Positions 12,359 to 21,360 of a DNA stretch of 64,000 nucleotides are shown here, in pieces. The number at the start of each line of letters is the position of its first letter. Position 1 is the stretch's first letter. The notes below the pieces were generated by a model. It made no database searches and had not been told where the DNA came from. It saw nothing but the letters and a program-made list of their open reading frames with translations. The DNA is from Vibrio furnissii CIP 102972. GTDB lineage: Bacteria; Pseudomonadota; Gammaproteobacteria; Enterobacterales; Vibrionaceae. The stretch spans positions 1-64,000 of the forward strand of contig NZ_ACZP01000017.1 in the NCBI RefSeq assembly GCF_000176175.1, in the 5' to 3' direction. The translations under genes and the position numbers were made by a program.

Positions 12359-14374
12359 ATGAAGCTGAATCCAAGACAAGATGAAGCCGTGAAATACGTA
12401 TCCGGTCCGTGCCTGGTTTTGGCGGGGGCTGGCTCGGGCAAGACTCGAGTAATCACCAATAAAATTGCCTATTTGGTTCAGCAGTGTGACTACAAGGCGC
12501 GCCATATCGCAGCCGTGACGTTTACCAATAAAGCCGCGCGAGAAATGAAAGAGCGCGTGGGTCAAACCTTGGGGAAAGCCGAATCCCGTGGTTTGATGGT
12601 TTCGACTTTCCATACTCTGGGGCTCAACATCATTCGTCGCGAATACAAACAGCTGGGCTTAAAAGCGGGTTTCTCGCTGTTTGATGATCAGGACCAGTTG
12701 GCCCTGCTCAAAGAGCTGACCGAAAAACAGCTCGATGGCGACAAGGATTTGCTGCGCCAATTGACGAGCACCATCTCCAATTGGAAGAACGACATGCTGT
12801 CGCCGGAGCAGGCCAAAGCGCAGGCGCAGGGTGAGCAGCAGCAACTGTTTGCGTTTTGCTACGAGATGTATCAAAAGCAGATGCAGGCGTACAACGCACT
12901 CGATTTTGACGACTTGATTTTGATGCCAGTGCTGCTGTTGCGTCATCATGATGAGGTGCGTCAGCGTTGGCGCAACCGCATTCGTTACCTGCTGGTCGAC
13001 GAATACCAAGATACCAACTCCAGTCAATATGAGCTGGTGAAATTGTTGGTTGGGGAGCGTGGCCGCTTAACCGTGGTGGGGGATGATGACCAGTCGATTT
13101 ACTCATGGCGCGGCGCAAAGCCCCAAAACCTGGTGTTGCTTGGCCAAGATTTTCCGAATCTGCGTTTGATTAAACTGGAACAGAACTACCGCTCCACCAG
13201 TCGGATTTTGCGCGCGGCGAACATTTTGATCGCCAACAACCCGCACGTGTATGAGAAGTCACTGTTTTCCGAGATTCCCGACGGAGAAAAACTCAAAGTC
13301 GTGCTGGCGAATAATGAGGATCACGAAGCGGAAAAAGTGACGGCGGAGATCATCGCGCACAAATTCCTCAACCGAACCGAATATCGTGATTATGCGATTT
13401 TGTATCGCGGGAACCATCAGTCACGCTTGATTGAAAAATCCTTGATGCAGAACCGCGTTCCGTACAAGCTCTCCGGCGGCACCTCGTTCTTTTCGCGCGC
13501 TGAAATTAAAGACATCATGGCTTATCTGCGCGTGCTGGTGAATCCAGACGATGACAACGCGTTCTTGCGTATTGTGAACACGCCGCGGCGTGAGATTGGC
13601 CCGGCGACCCTAGAAAAACTGGGTAGTTACGCCAACATGCGTGGCAAAAGCTTGTTTGAGTGCAGTTTTGAGTTGGGGTTGGAGCAGCACCTGTCCGGTC
13701 GTGGTTTGGAGAATTTGCGCCGTTTTACCCAATGGTTGGTGGCGATCGCCGACAATGCCGAACGGGGTAATACCGTCGATGCGGTGCGTTCGTTGGTGCG
13801 TGACATTCATTACGAAGACTGGTTGTACGAAACCTCCTCCAGCGCTAAAGCGGCGGAGATGCGGATGAAAAACGTCTCGGATCTCTACTCGTGGATTGTG
13901 GCGGATTTGGAAGGGGACAATTACGATCAGGAAGAGAAAACCCTCAAAGAGGTGGTGCAACGTCTCACCCTGCGCGACATGATGGAGCGCGGTGAAGAAG
14001 ATGACGACAGCGACGCGGTGCAACTGATGACGCTGCATGCTTCCAAAGGGTTGGAGTTTCCGTATGTGTATTTGATTGGTGCGGAAGAGGGCATTTTGCC
14101 CCATCAAACCAGCATTGATGAAGATAACGTCGAAGAAGAGCGCCGTTTGATGTACGTGGGTATTACTCGGGCGCAGCGGGAACTGACATTTGTGATGTGC
14201 AAAGAGCGGCGTCAGTTTGGTGAATTGCTCAAGCCGACGCAGAGCCGCTTTTTGGATGAGCTGCCGTTTGACGATGTCGAATGGGAAGTGAAGAAAAAAC
14301 CGCTGTCGCAAGAAGAGCGAATGGCCAAAGGTCAGGCACACATTGCCAACATTCGCGCTATGTTTAAGAAGTGA
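12359..14374 (+). CDS. rep: ATP-dependent DNA helicase Rep
   Basis: A 671-residue SF1A 3'-5' helicase that moves with the replisome and clears protein blocks. It has Walker A (AGAGSGKTRVI near residues 22-32), the Q motif just before it (LNPRQDEAV), motif II (LLVDEYQDTNSSQYE), motif III (DDDQSIYSWRGA) and motifs V/VI in the C-terminal part (LMTLHASKGLEFPYVY, EEERRLMYVGITRAQRE). Length and the C-terminal end match E. coli Rep (673) rather than UvrD. It is divergent from vexR with about 138 bases between them. Confidence 0.96.
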   Translation: MKLNPRQDEAVKYVSGPCLVLAGAGSGKTRVITNKIAYLVQQCDYKARHIAAVTFTNKAAREMKERVGQTLGKAESRGLMVSTFHTLGLNIIRREYKQLGLKAGFSLFDDQDQLALLKELTEKQLDGDKDLLRQLTSTISNWKNDMLSPEQAKAQAQGEQQQLFAFCYEMYQKQMQAYNALDFDDLILMPVLLLRHHDEVRQRWRNRIRYLLVDEYQDTNSSQYELVKLLVGERGRLTVVGDDDQSIYSWRGAKPQNLVLLGQDFPNLRLIKLEQNYRSTSRILRAANILIANNPHVYEKSLFSEIPDGEKLKVVLANNEDHEAEKVTAEIIAHKFLNRTEYRDYAILYRGNHQSRLIEKSLMQNRVPYKLSGGTSFFSRAEIKDIMAYLRVLVNPDDDNAFLRIVNTPRREIGPATLEKLGSYANMRGKSLFECSFELGLEQHLSGRGLENLRRFTQWLVAIADNAERGNTVDAVRSLVRDIHYEDWLYETSSSAKAAEMRMKNVSDLYSWIVADLEGDNYDQEEKTLKEVVQRLTLRDMMERGEEDDDSDAVQLMTLHASKGLEFPYVYLIGAEEGILPHQTSIDEDNVEEERRLMYVGITRAQRELTFVMCKERRQFGELLKPTQSRFLDELPFDDVEWEVKKKPLSQEERMAKGQAHIANIRAMFKK

Positions 14375-14394
14375 TTGGCGACCGCACGTGAATA

Positions 14395-14423
14395 AAAAAG
14401 GCTTGGAATCTCCAAGCCTTTTG
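14395..14423. terminator. Bidirectional terminator between rep and the cytochrome gene
   Basis: The stem AAGGCTTGGA-loop-TCCAAGCCTT has an A run before it and a T run after it. The flanking genes converge on it. Confidence 0.9.
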
Positions 14424-14437
14424 TGTGTCTAGTCTAC

Positions 14438-14845
14438 TTACAAACCTTCAATCATGTGTTCGATGGCAGCCATGATTTCATCATCGCTACAATCCATACA
14501 TGTGCCTCTTGGCGGCATCAGGTTCAGACCGTTAATCGCGTGTTGTTGCAAGACGTCTTTCCCTTGTGCAATACGCGGAGCCCAATCACCGGCGTTACCT
14601 TTGATGGGCGCGCCACTGACGCCAGATGCGTGACAGGCAATACAAAATGTGCCATAAACTTTAGCGCCATCACGAGGTCCGGTCGGTTCAGCGACAACCG
14701 GTTCACTGCCCGCCAAGTACACATCCCCAACGGGTTTGATGCGTTCGGCAATGGCGTCGTAATCGGCTTGGCTGGTGGCAAATGCTGCAGTAGAAAAGGT
14801 TAGTGCAGCGAACAATACGCTTAAGACTGATCGAGACATATCCAT
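14438..14845 (-). CDS. Periplasmic cytochrome c5-family protein
   Basis: A small monohaem class I cytochrome c of about 135 residues. A signal peptide (MDMSRSVLSVLFAALTF, cut after AFA) leads to a linker, then the haem motif CIACH with the distal methionine in GLNLMPPRG. The pair of cysteines in GTCMDCSDDE forms the disulfide typical of the c5 subfamily. It carries electrons in the periplasm. I chose the ATG at 14845 because AAGTGAG lies at a proper distance; the longer reading from 14887 would put a non-signal stretch before the signal peptide. Confidence 0.88.
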   Translation of the reverse strand: MDMSRSVLSVLFAALTFSTAAFATSQADYDAIAERIKPVGDVYLAGSEPVVAEPTGPRDGAKVYGTFCIACHASGVSGAPIKGNAGDWAPRIAQGKDVLQQHAINGLNLMPPRGTCMDCSDDEIMAAIEHMIEGL

Positions 14846-15137
14846 TAAACTCACTTTACATTCCAAAGGTAAGTGCTGCTTACCCAATTATTATTTAGCG
14901 TAGGGCGATTTAAAAAGCGATCAAAGCTGTTAAATCAATGTAAATATTGGGTGATTATATCCCGATAAGTTGTTGCAATAAACAACAAGTTGCGATCTTC
15001 AGGGGCTTAGTCACATCCTTTGTGTGGGGTTATTGGCAACTAACTGACGAAAAAGACGCCAAACGATAAAAAAAGTTGAAAAAGTACTAGACGGCCTTGG
15101 GGGATATCCGTATTATTCCACTCCGCCGATAGGGCAT

Positions 15138-15214
<77 letters not shown>

Positions 15215-15247
15215 TTTCCCGGAGGAAGATCGGTAACAATTGATAGT

Positions 15248-15324
15248 GGTGGCTATAGCTCAGTTGGTAGAGTCCCGGATTGTGATTCCGGTTGTCGCGG
15301 GTTCGAATCCCGTTAGCCACCCCA
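15248..15324 (+). tRNA. tRNA-His (GTG), copy 1
   Basis: A 77-nt tRNA counting the extra 5' G (position -1) typical of tRNA-His. Anticodon loop TTGTGAT gives GTG, and CCA is encoded. It is identical in sequence to the copy at 15472. Confidence 0.97.
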
Positions 15325-15329
15325 TTTGT

Positions 15330-15406
<77 letters not shown>

Positions 15407-15471
15407 CTCTTTATCTAGTTAGGCTTTAATCGCGTGACTAGTTCGGCAAGCAGCCGGTTACACAAATTGAT

Positions 15472-15548
15472 GGTGGCTATAGCTCAGTTGGTAGAGTCCC
15501 GGATTGTGATTCCGGTTGTCGCGGGTTCGAATCCCGTTAGCCACCCCA
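15472..15548 (+). tRNA. tRNA-His (GTG), copy 2
   Basis: An exact second copy of the His tRNA, 224 bases downstream of the first. The duplicated unit is His-Pro, while the spacers differ. Confidence 0.97.
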
Positions 15549-15569
15549 TTCTTTTAAAGAATAAAAGCT

Positions 15570-15623
<54 letters not shown>

Positions 15624-15646
<23 letters not shown>

Positions 15647-15990
15647 TCATTCAAAGCCTCGTCAGAAATGACGGGGCTTTTTTGCATTTGCACGTATGGT
15701 TTGGAAATGTGGACGCTGGAAGCTGAGTTCGCTTCATCACGCTCGAGTCGTGGGCTGGAGCGCCAGTCCGATCGAATCCTCATTCACCGGCCACGATCCA
15801 AAGCCTTGTCAGATATGATGGGGCTTTTTTGCATCTGCATGTGTGGTTTGGAAATGTGGACGCTGGAAGCTGAGTTCGCTTTCATCACGCTCGGGTCGTG
15901 GGCTGGAGCGCCAGTCCGATCGAATCCTCGTTCACCGACCACCATTCAAAGCCTCGTCAGACTGATGGGGCTTTTTTGCATTAGCATGTG
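15624..15990 (+). repeat. Tandem repeats carrying tRNA-Pro 3' ends and terminators
   Basis: Two and a half units of about 147-148 bases start at about 15624, 15772 and 15920. Each begins with the T-arm/acceptor end of tRNA-Pro (TCGAATCCTC.TTCACCG.CCA), then a terminator hairpin. In the first two units a conserved body follows, around GGAAATGTGGACGCTGGAAG and ending GGAGCGCCAGTCCGA. Units 1 and 2 are nearly identical over the body; unit 3 is cut short soon after its terminator. The tRNA tails in units 2 and 3 have changed bases and lack the rest of the tRNA, so they are not genes. The layout resembles the rtT repeats after E. coli tyrT. Confidence 0.85.
15653..15684 (+). terminator. Terminator of the Arg-His-Pro-His-Pro tRNA cluster
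   Basis: The stem AAAGCCTCGTCA-GAAA-TGACGGGGCTTT followed by TTTTTTG, starting 7 bases after the last tRNA. Two further degenerate copies occur near 15799-15832 and 15947-15977 inside the repeats. Confidence 0.92.
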
Positions 15991-16754
15991 GTTTAGATAC
16001 TTGGCAGCGCATCGGTGCACTCACTGGTGAGCTCGGCTGGCAACGAGCGCGATGGTAGTGAAAAGGTTTTCCTAGGCGCGAGCGTGCACCGTTTGCGGGG
16101 CGATGAGGTGGGGACATCCGTCACGAAGATGCCGGCATGGCATGCGATTGGCGGTGATTAATTTTATCGATATCAGGGAATGGTGCTGTTTCTGTGGTTC
16201 ATTTGGCATTTTCTGGTTTTATGCGTTTGCGACGCCTGAAAGCCATCTAAGCTCTATGAGTCGAGTGAACCGCGCATGGCGAGTGTTGGGTCGTGATGAC
16301 GGTGAAATCCCTGCTTTTTTGTTTTAGATAGTTCTCGATAATCATGCTAATTAGTTTTGAAAGTTTGGTTTTATACACTGGTTTTTGATTTTAATTCCAA
16401 GATCTAACGCTTAGGTAATGGATTTCACTTGGCGGTTGTTTCTTTATTGTTAAAAGTCATTGTTTGCATAATTGTGAACAAATATGCGTACAGTCCTATT
16501 TACAATATTTTTATATTTACTCGGAATATAGAGTTTAAAACTATATGAATCGGTATGAATTGGCGTGCTAGAAACGGCTTTGATTATTTATATATGTAAT
16601 TTAAATGCATAACAATTCGACAAAGCTGCTTTATTTTTGGTCGTTATCGATTTTTTATCCTCTCAATGTTGCTTTTCTGTGAAATATTTGCCAAATTGAT
16701 GACCTTGTAAATTGCCAGAATAATGTACTGGTAAGAATGGATTCACTTGTACTC
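15991..16754. other. Long intergenic region, no supported gene
   Basis: About 760 bases between the tRNA repeats and the peptide transporter. The first 330 bases have coding-like GC but no frame with a recognisable product. From about 16340 to 16720 it is AT-rich and could hold the promoter and upstream regulator sites of the transporter operon. I could not assign a clear sigma-70 promoter by eye. Confidence 0.6.
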
Positions 16755-16836
16755 GTGGTGAGACGACCAATTCAGGTCGTGCGCCGTGAGTCTCAGACAG
16801 GGCAGAAAACTGCCGAAGCAGTAGAGGTCTGGTTAG
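16755..16836 (+). promoter_or_regulatory. Structured 5' leader of the peptide transporter operon
   Basis: Nested inverted repeats lie just before the start codon: GAGAC (16760) pairs with GTCTC (16790), enclosing CGACC-AATTCA-GGTCG. A second hairpin, GGCAG-AAAA-CTGCC, follows at 16801-16814. The ribosome site AGAGGT lies after both. It could be a regulated leader, but it matches no riboswitch class that I can recognise. Confidence 0.4.
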
Positions 16837-18552
16837 ATGTCACTTTTAGAAGTTAAAAACCTTCGTATTGAATATCCGTCACGTCACGGCGTCCATGCCG
16901 CGGTGAAATCGCTGTCATTCAACATTGAACGCGGTGAAATCGTGGGTGTGGTTGGCGAATCTGGCGCGGGTAAATCGACGGTGGGCAATGCCATCATCGA
17001 CTTGCTCAGCCCACCGGGAACCATCGCCGGAGGCGAGGTGTTCCTTGATGGCCAAAAAATCTCCGGTTTGTCCGCAGACAAGATGCGCGCCGTTCGTGGA
17101 TCTAAAATTGGCTTCATCTTCCAAGACCCAATGACGTCTTTAAACCCACTGTTTACCGTCGAGCAGCAGCTCAAAGAGACCATTCACGCCAACATGAAGG
17201 TGAGTGATGATGAAGCGTACCAACGGGCGCTGTCTCTGATGCAACAGGTGGGGATTCCTCAACCGGAAAACCGTCTGAAACAGTACCCACACCAATTTTC
17301 AGGCGGTATGCGTCAGCGGGTGGTGATTGCCATTGCACTGGCGGGCGAGCCGGATCTGATCATCGCCGATGAACCCACCACCGCGCTGGATGTGTCCATT
17401 CAGGACCAAATCCTGAGCCTGATTCGCGAGCTGTGCATTCAAAACAATGTGGGCTGTATGCTGGTGACGCATGACATGGGCGTGGTGTCGAACGTTACGG
17501 ACCGCGTGGCGGTGATGTATCGCGGGGAGCTGGTGGAATTTGGCCCAACCGCCAAAGTGCTGGGCGACCCCGATCACCCCTACACGCGCAGCCTGATTTC
17601 GGCTGTGCCACGTTCAGACATGAAACTGGATCGCTTCCCGCTGGTGACCTACATCGAAGATGTGGGCGATCATCAATCACTGGATATCAAAAATCACTGG
17701 TTGGGTCAGAGTCAGGATCAGCGCCAATACACCGGCCCGCTACTGAACGTTGAACATGTGAAGCTGCGTTTTGTGACCAAAGATTCGCTGTTTGAGAGCC
17801 GCCGGGAGTACGTGCAGGCGTCAAACGACGTGAGTTTTGAAGTGTTTGAAGGCGAAACCTTTGGTTTGGTGGGAGAATCGGGTTCGGGTAAATCGACCAT
17901 TGCGCGTGTAATCGCGGGGTTGTATGAACCGAATGATGGTCGCGTGACCTTTGAAGGCATCGACCTCACGGCGATGAAATCCGAGAAAGAGCGCCGTCCG
18001 ATGCGTCGTCAGATGCAGATGGTGTTCCAGAACCCATACACGTCCATGAATCCGCGCATGAAGATTTTCGACATCATTGCCGAGCCGATTCGTTTCCACA
18101 AATTGACACGTAACGAAGCGGAAACTCGCCAGATCGTGAACGATCTGTTGGATCATGTGGGTTTGGGGCGTCAATCGGGCGTGAAGTATCCTCATGAATT
18201 TTCGGGCGGTCAGCGTCAACGTATTTCGATTGCACGTGCGCTGGCGACGCGTCCGCGTCTGCTGATTTGTGATGAACCGACGTCAGCGCTGGACGTGTCC
18301 GTTCAGGCGCAAATTCTTAACCTGCTGAAAGACCTTCAGGATGAGCTGAATTTGACCATGCTGTTTATCAGTCACGATTTACCCGTGATTCGCCAGATGT
18401 GTGATCGCGTGGGTGTGATGAAGATGGGCACGTTGCTGGAAGTGGCACCGACCGAACAGCTCTTTAATTCACCGTCGCATGAATACAGCAAACAACTGAT
18501 TTCCTTGATGCCTGAATTTACAGGCTTGAGAGAAGATGTAAAAACGGCATAA
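16837..18552 (+). CDS. Peptide ABC transporter, fused double ATPase
   Basis: A 571-residue protein with two complete ABC ATPase domains of the Dpp/Opp type in one chain. The first has Walker A GESGAGKST (about residues 39-47), signature FSGGMRQR and Walker B LIIADEPTTALD. The second has GESGSGKST (about 347-355), FSGGQRQR and LLICDEPTSALD. The short segment after each domain fits the oligopeptide-transporter C-terminal extension. It powers import of peptides or similar compounds. It is the first gene of a four-gene set with a binding protein and two permeases; no separate ATPase gene is needed. Confidence 0.93.
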   Translation: MSLLEVKNLRIEYPSRHGVHAAVKSLSFNIERGEIVGVVGESGAGKSTVGNAIIDLLSPPGTIAGGEVFLDGQKISGLSADKMRAVRGSKIGFIFQDPMTSLNPLFTVEQQLKETIHANMKVSDDEAYQRALSLMQQVGIPQPENRLKQYPHQFSGGMRQRVVIAIALAGEPDLIIADEPTTALDVSIQDQILSLIRELCIQNNVGCMLVTHDMGVVSNVTDRVAVMYRGELVEFGPTAKVLGDPDHPYTRSLISAVPRSDMKLDRFPLVTYIEDVGDHQSLDIKNHWLGQSQDQRQYTGPLLNVEHVKLRFVTKDSLFESRREYVQASNDVSFEVFEGETFGLVGESGSGKSTIARVIAGLYEPNDGRVTFEGIDLTAMKSEKERRPMRRQMQMVFQNPYTSMNPRMKIFDIIAEPIRFHKLTRNEAETRQIVNDLLDHVGLGRQSGVKYPHEFSGGQRQRISIARALATRPRLLICDEPTSALDVSVQAQILNLLKDLQDELNLTMLFISHDLPVIRQMCDRVGVMKMGTLLEVAPTEQLFNSPSHEYSKQLISLMPEFTGLREDVKTA

Positions 18553-18647
18553 GCCGTATCGGATTACCCATTCATTGGAATGGGGATTGATAAACAGAAG
18601 CAAATACAACAACTAGGGATTCGGATTCCCGCATAAGGAGTTATGCA

Positions 18648-20204
18648 ATGAAAACCATGAAAAGCAAACTAGCAGTGGCTTTAATGGCAGCTGGCTTGAG
18701 CTTTGCGGCAAGTGCTGCAGACATCACAGTGGCTTACGACGCAGACCCAGTGTCTCTTGACCCACATGAACAGCTGTCTGGCGGTACGCTGCAACTGTCT
18801 CACATGGTGTTTGATCCACTTGTTCGTTACACGCAAGATCTGGATTTTGAACCTCGCCTAGCGACCAGCTGGGAACGTTTGGATGACAAAACCGTCCGTT
18901 TCCACCTGCGTGAAGGTGTGAAATTCCATTCAGGCAACACCATGACTGCAGATGATGTGGTGTGGACGTTTGACCGCCTGCAGAACTCTCCTGATTTTAA
19001 AGCGATTTTTGAACCGTACGAGAAAATGGTGAAAGTGGATGCTAACACCGTTGATTTGGTGTCAAAAGGCGCGTATCCGCTGGTGCTGCAAACGGCCACT
19101 TACATCTTCCCAATGGACAGCAAGTTCTACACGGGCAAGACTGAAGACGGCAAAGACAAGAGCGAAATCGTGAAACACGGTAACTCGTTCGCTTCTACGC
19201 ACATTTCGGGTACCGGTCCGTTCATCGTGACGCAACGTGAACAGGGCGTCAAAGTGGACTTTGAACGCTTCAAAGATTACTGGGATAAAGATTCCAAAGG
19301 CAACGTGGATCACCTGAAACTGGTACCAATCAAAGAAGACGCGACTCGCGTGGCAGCGCTGCTGTCTGGCGACGTGGACATGATTGCTCCGGTTGCGCCA
19401 AACGACCACAAACGTGTGGAATCGGCGAAAGGCGTTGATTTGGTGACATTGCCGGGCACGCGTTTGATCTCGTTCCAAATGAACCAATCCAATAACGAAG
19501 CGCTGAAAGATGTGCGCGTTCGTCAGGCGATTGTCTACGCGATCAACAACGAAGGTATCGTGGACAAGATCATGAAAGGCTTTGCGACAGCAGCCGGTCA
19601 ACAGAGCCCGAAAGGCTACGCGGGTTACAACCCTGAGCTGGTGCCGCGTTACGACCTGAAGAAAGCCAAAGCGCTGATGAAGGAAGCGGGTTACGAGAAA
19701 GGCTTCACGTTGACCATGATCGCACCGAACAACCGTTACGTGAACGATGCGAAAGTGGCACAAGCGGCGTCTGCAATGCTGTCTAAGATCGGCATCAAAG
19801 TTGACCTGAAAACCATGCCAAAAGCGCAATACTGGCCTGAGTTCGACAAATGTGCGGCAGACATGCTGATGATCGGCTGGCACTCAGACACCGAGGATTC
19901 AGCGAACTTCTCTGAATTCCTGACCATGACGCGTAACGAAGAGACTGGTAAAGGTCAGTACAACTGTGGTCATTACTCGAACCCAGAAGTCGACAAATTG
20001 GTGGAAGCGTCTAACGTAGAAACTGATCCGGCGAAACGTGCGCAAATGCTGCAAAACGTGGAAAGCATTCTGTACAAAGATGCGGCATTCGTGCCACTTC
20101 ACTGGCAGAACCTCGCATGGGGTGCGAAATCAACACTGGACATCAAACCAATCGTCAACCCGATGGAATTCCCATACTTCGGTGACTTGGTCGTGAAAGA
20201 GTAA
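18648..20204 (+). CDS. Peptide ABC transporter, periplasmic binding protein
   Basis: A 518-residue family 5 (DppA/OppA-type) solute-binding protein. A signal peptide (MKTMKSKLAVALMAAGLSF, cut after ASA) is followed by the family start (DPVSLDPHEQ) and the signature REGVKFHSGNTMTADDVVWT near residues 88-107. It lacks a lipobox, so it is a free periplasmic protein. Ribosome site AAGGAG lies 7 bases before the ATG. A strong hairpin after its stop probably protects its mRNA so that it is made in excess over the permeases. The exact ligand cannot be told from sequence. Confidence 0.93.
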   Translation: MKTMKSKLAVALMAAGLSFAASAADITVAYDADPVSLDPHEQLSGGTLQLSHMVFDPLVRYTQDLDFEPRLATSWERLDDKTVRFHLREGVKFHSGNTMTADDVVWTFDRLQNSPDFKAIFEPYEKMVKVDANTVDLVSKGAYPLVLQTATYIFPMDSKFYTGKTEDGKDKSEIVKHGNSFASTHISGTGPFIVTQREQGVKVDFERFKDYWDKDSKGNVDHLKLVPIKEDATRVAALLSGDVDMIAPVAPNDHKRVESAKGVDLVTLPGTRLISFQMNQSNNEALKDVRVRQAIVYAINNEGIVDKIMKGFATAAGQQSPKGYAGYNPELVPRYDLKKAKALMKEAGYEKGFTLTMIAPNNRYVNDAKVAQAASAMLSKIGIKVDLKTMPKAQYWPEFDKCAADMLMIGWHSDTEDSANFSEFLTMTRNEETGKGQYNCGHYSNPEVDKLVEASNVETDPAKRAQMLQNVESILYKDAAFVPLHWQNLAWGAKSTLDIKPIVNPMEFPYFGDLVVKE

Positions 20205-20227
20205 TTTCGCACACACTGCGTGAATGA

Positions 20228-20255
20228 GGCCTTTCGAGCTTCGGCTTGAAAGGCC
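20228..20255 (+). promoter_or_regulatory. Intra-operon mRNA-stabilising hairpin after the binding-protein gene
   Basis: The stem GGCCTTTCGAGC-TTCG-GCTTGAAAGGCC has 12 near-perfect pairs and a stable UUCG loop but no T run. It is therefore more likely an RNA end-protection or partial-attenuation element than a full terminator. It separates the highly used binding-protein gene from the permease genes. Confidence 0.65.
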
Positions 20256-20380
20256 CGTTGACGGCTTTGGTACTTAACTTTGTTTCAGTCGGGTTAGGTG
20301 CCATTTTTGAGACTGAATTTAATTCATGAGCGGTGCGTTGACCCGCGGTGAATTTTTCATGGAAAGTTAAGGGGCAAGGA

Positions 20381-21358
20381 ATGTTTTCGTTTCTGGTCAA
20401 GCGCCTGTTTCAGGCACTGATAGTGATGTTTGTGATCAGTTTGGTGGCGTTTGCCATTCAGGATAACCTGGGCGATCCGCTGCGTGAGCTTGTCGGTCAA
20501 TCGGTTTCGGAAGCAGAGCGTCAAGCGCTGCGTGATGAGCTGGGCCTCAACGATCCTTTCGTGACTAAATACGCTCGTTTTGTGACCGCTGCAGTGCACG
20601 GTGACTTGGGCACATCTTACTTCTTCAAGCGTCCTGCGGTAGAAGTGATTCTCGATAAATTGGTGGCGACGCTGGAACTGGTGTTCGGGGCTTCGTTAAT
20701 CATTGTTATCTGTTCGATTCCGCTTGGGGTGTATTCGGCAATACATCCGAAAAGCTTCTTTACCAAACTCATCATGGCGGGCAGTAGTATCGGTATCTCG
20801 ATTCCGGTGTTCCTGACGGCTATTATGCTGATGTATGTGTTCTCGATTGAGCTTAACTGGCTACCGTCCTATGGCCGGGGTGAAACCGCCAACTGGCTGG
20901 GCTGGGATTCAGGCTACTTTACACTCGATGGCTTGGCGCACCTCATTTTACCGTGTGTATCACTGGCTTCCATCATGCTGCCACTGTTCATTCGCTTGGT
21001 GCGTGCGGAAATGCTTGAGGTGCTGAGCTCGGAATACATCAAGTTCGCGACCGCCAAAGGCTTGCCGATGAACAAGATTTACTATCAGCACGCGTTGAAA
21101 AACACCATGCTGCCTGTATTGACGGTCGGCGGGGTGCAAATCGGCACCATGGTGGCCTACACCATTTTGACCGAGACTGTCTTCCAGTGGCCGGGCACCG
21201 GCTTTTTGTTCCTTGAAGCGATTAACCGAGTGGATACGCCGCTGATCACCGCTTACGTCATTTTTGTCGGTCTGATTTTTGTGGTGACCAACACCATCGT
21301 CGACCTGTTGTATGGTCTCATCAACCCAACCGTTAACCTGACTGGCAAAGGAGCATAA
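20381..21358 (+). CDS. Peptide ABC transporter, permease (DppB type)
   Basis: A 325-residue inner-membrane permease with about six helices. The N-terminal signature MFSFLVKRLFQALIVMF and the EAA loop near YIKFATAKGLPMNKIYYQHA place it in the DppB/OppB family. I chose the ATG at 20381, which follows GGGGCAAGGA and starts with the family motif; an upstream GTG in frame would add eleven odd residues. Two bases separate it from the next permease gene. Confidence 0.93.
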   Translation: MFSFLVKRLFQALIVMFVISLVAFAIQDNLGDPLRELVGQSVSEAERQALRDELGLNDPFVTKYARFVTAAVHGDLGTSYFFKRPAVEVILDKLVATLELVFGASLIIVICSIPLGVYSAIHPKSFFTKLIMAGSSIGISIPVFLTAIMLMYVFSIELNWLPSYGRGETANWLGWDSGYFTLDGLAHLILPCVSLASIMLPLFIRLVRAEMLEVLSSEYIKFATAKGLPMNKIYYQHALKNTMLPVLTVGGVQIGTMVAYTILTETVFQWPGTGFLFLEAINRVDTPLITAYVIFVGLIFVVTNTIVDLLYGLINPTVNLTGKGA

Positions 21359-21360
21359 TC

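Noticed and set aside
15668..16030. Open frame of 120 codons across the tRNA-Pro tail repeats
   Set aside because: It translates the DNA repeats and terminators, has no ribosome site and resembles no protein. E. coli tyrT repeats give a similar frame, but there is no independent support here.
16103..16327. Open frame of 74 codons in the intergenic region before the peptide transporter
   Set aside because: No convincing ribosome site, no recognised domain, and atypical composition (many Cys, Trp and Arg). I could not support it as a gene.
16755..16836. Possible glycine or guanidine-III riboswitch
   Set aside because: Some fragments (GTGCGCCGT, CTGCCGAAG) resemble riboswitch pieces, but the conserved cores and pseudoknot partners are missing.
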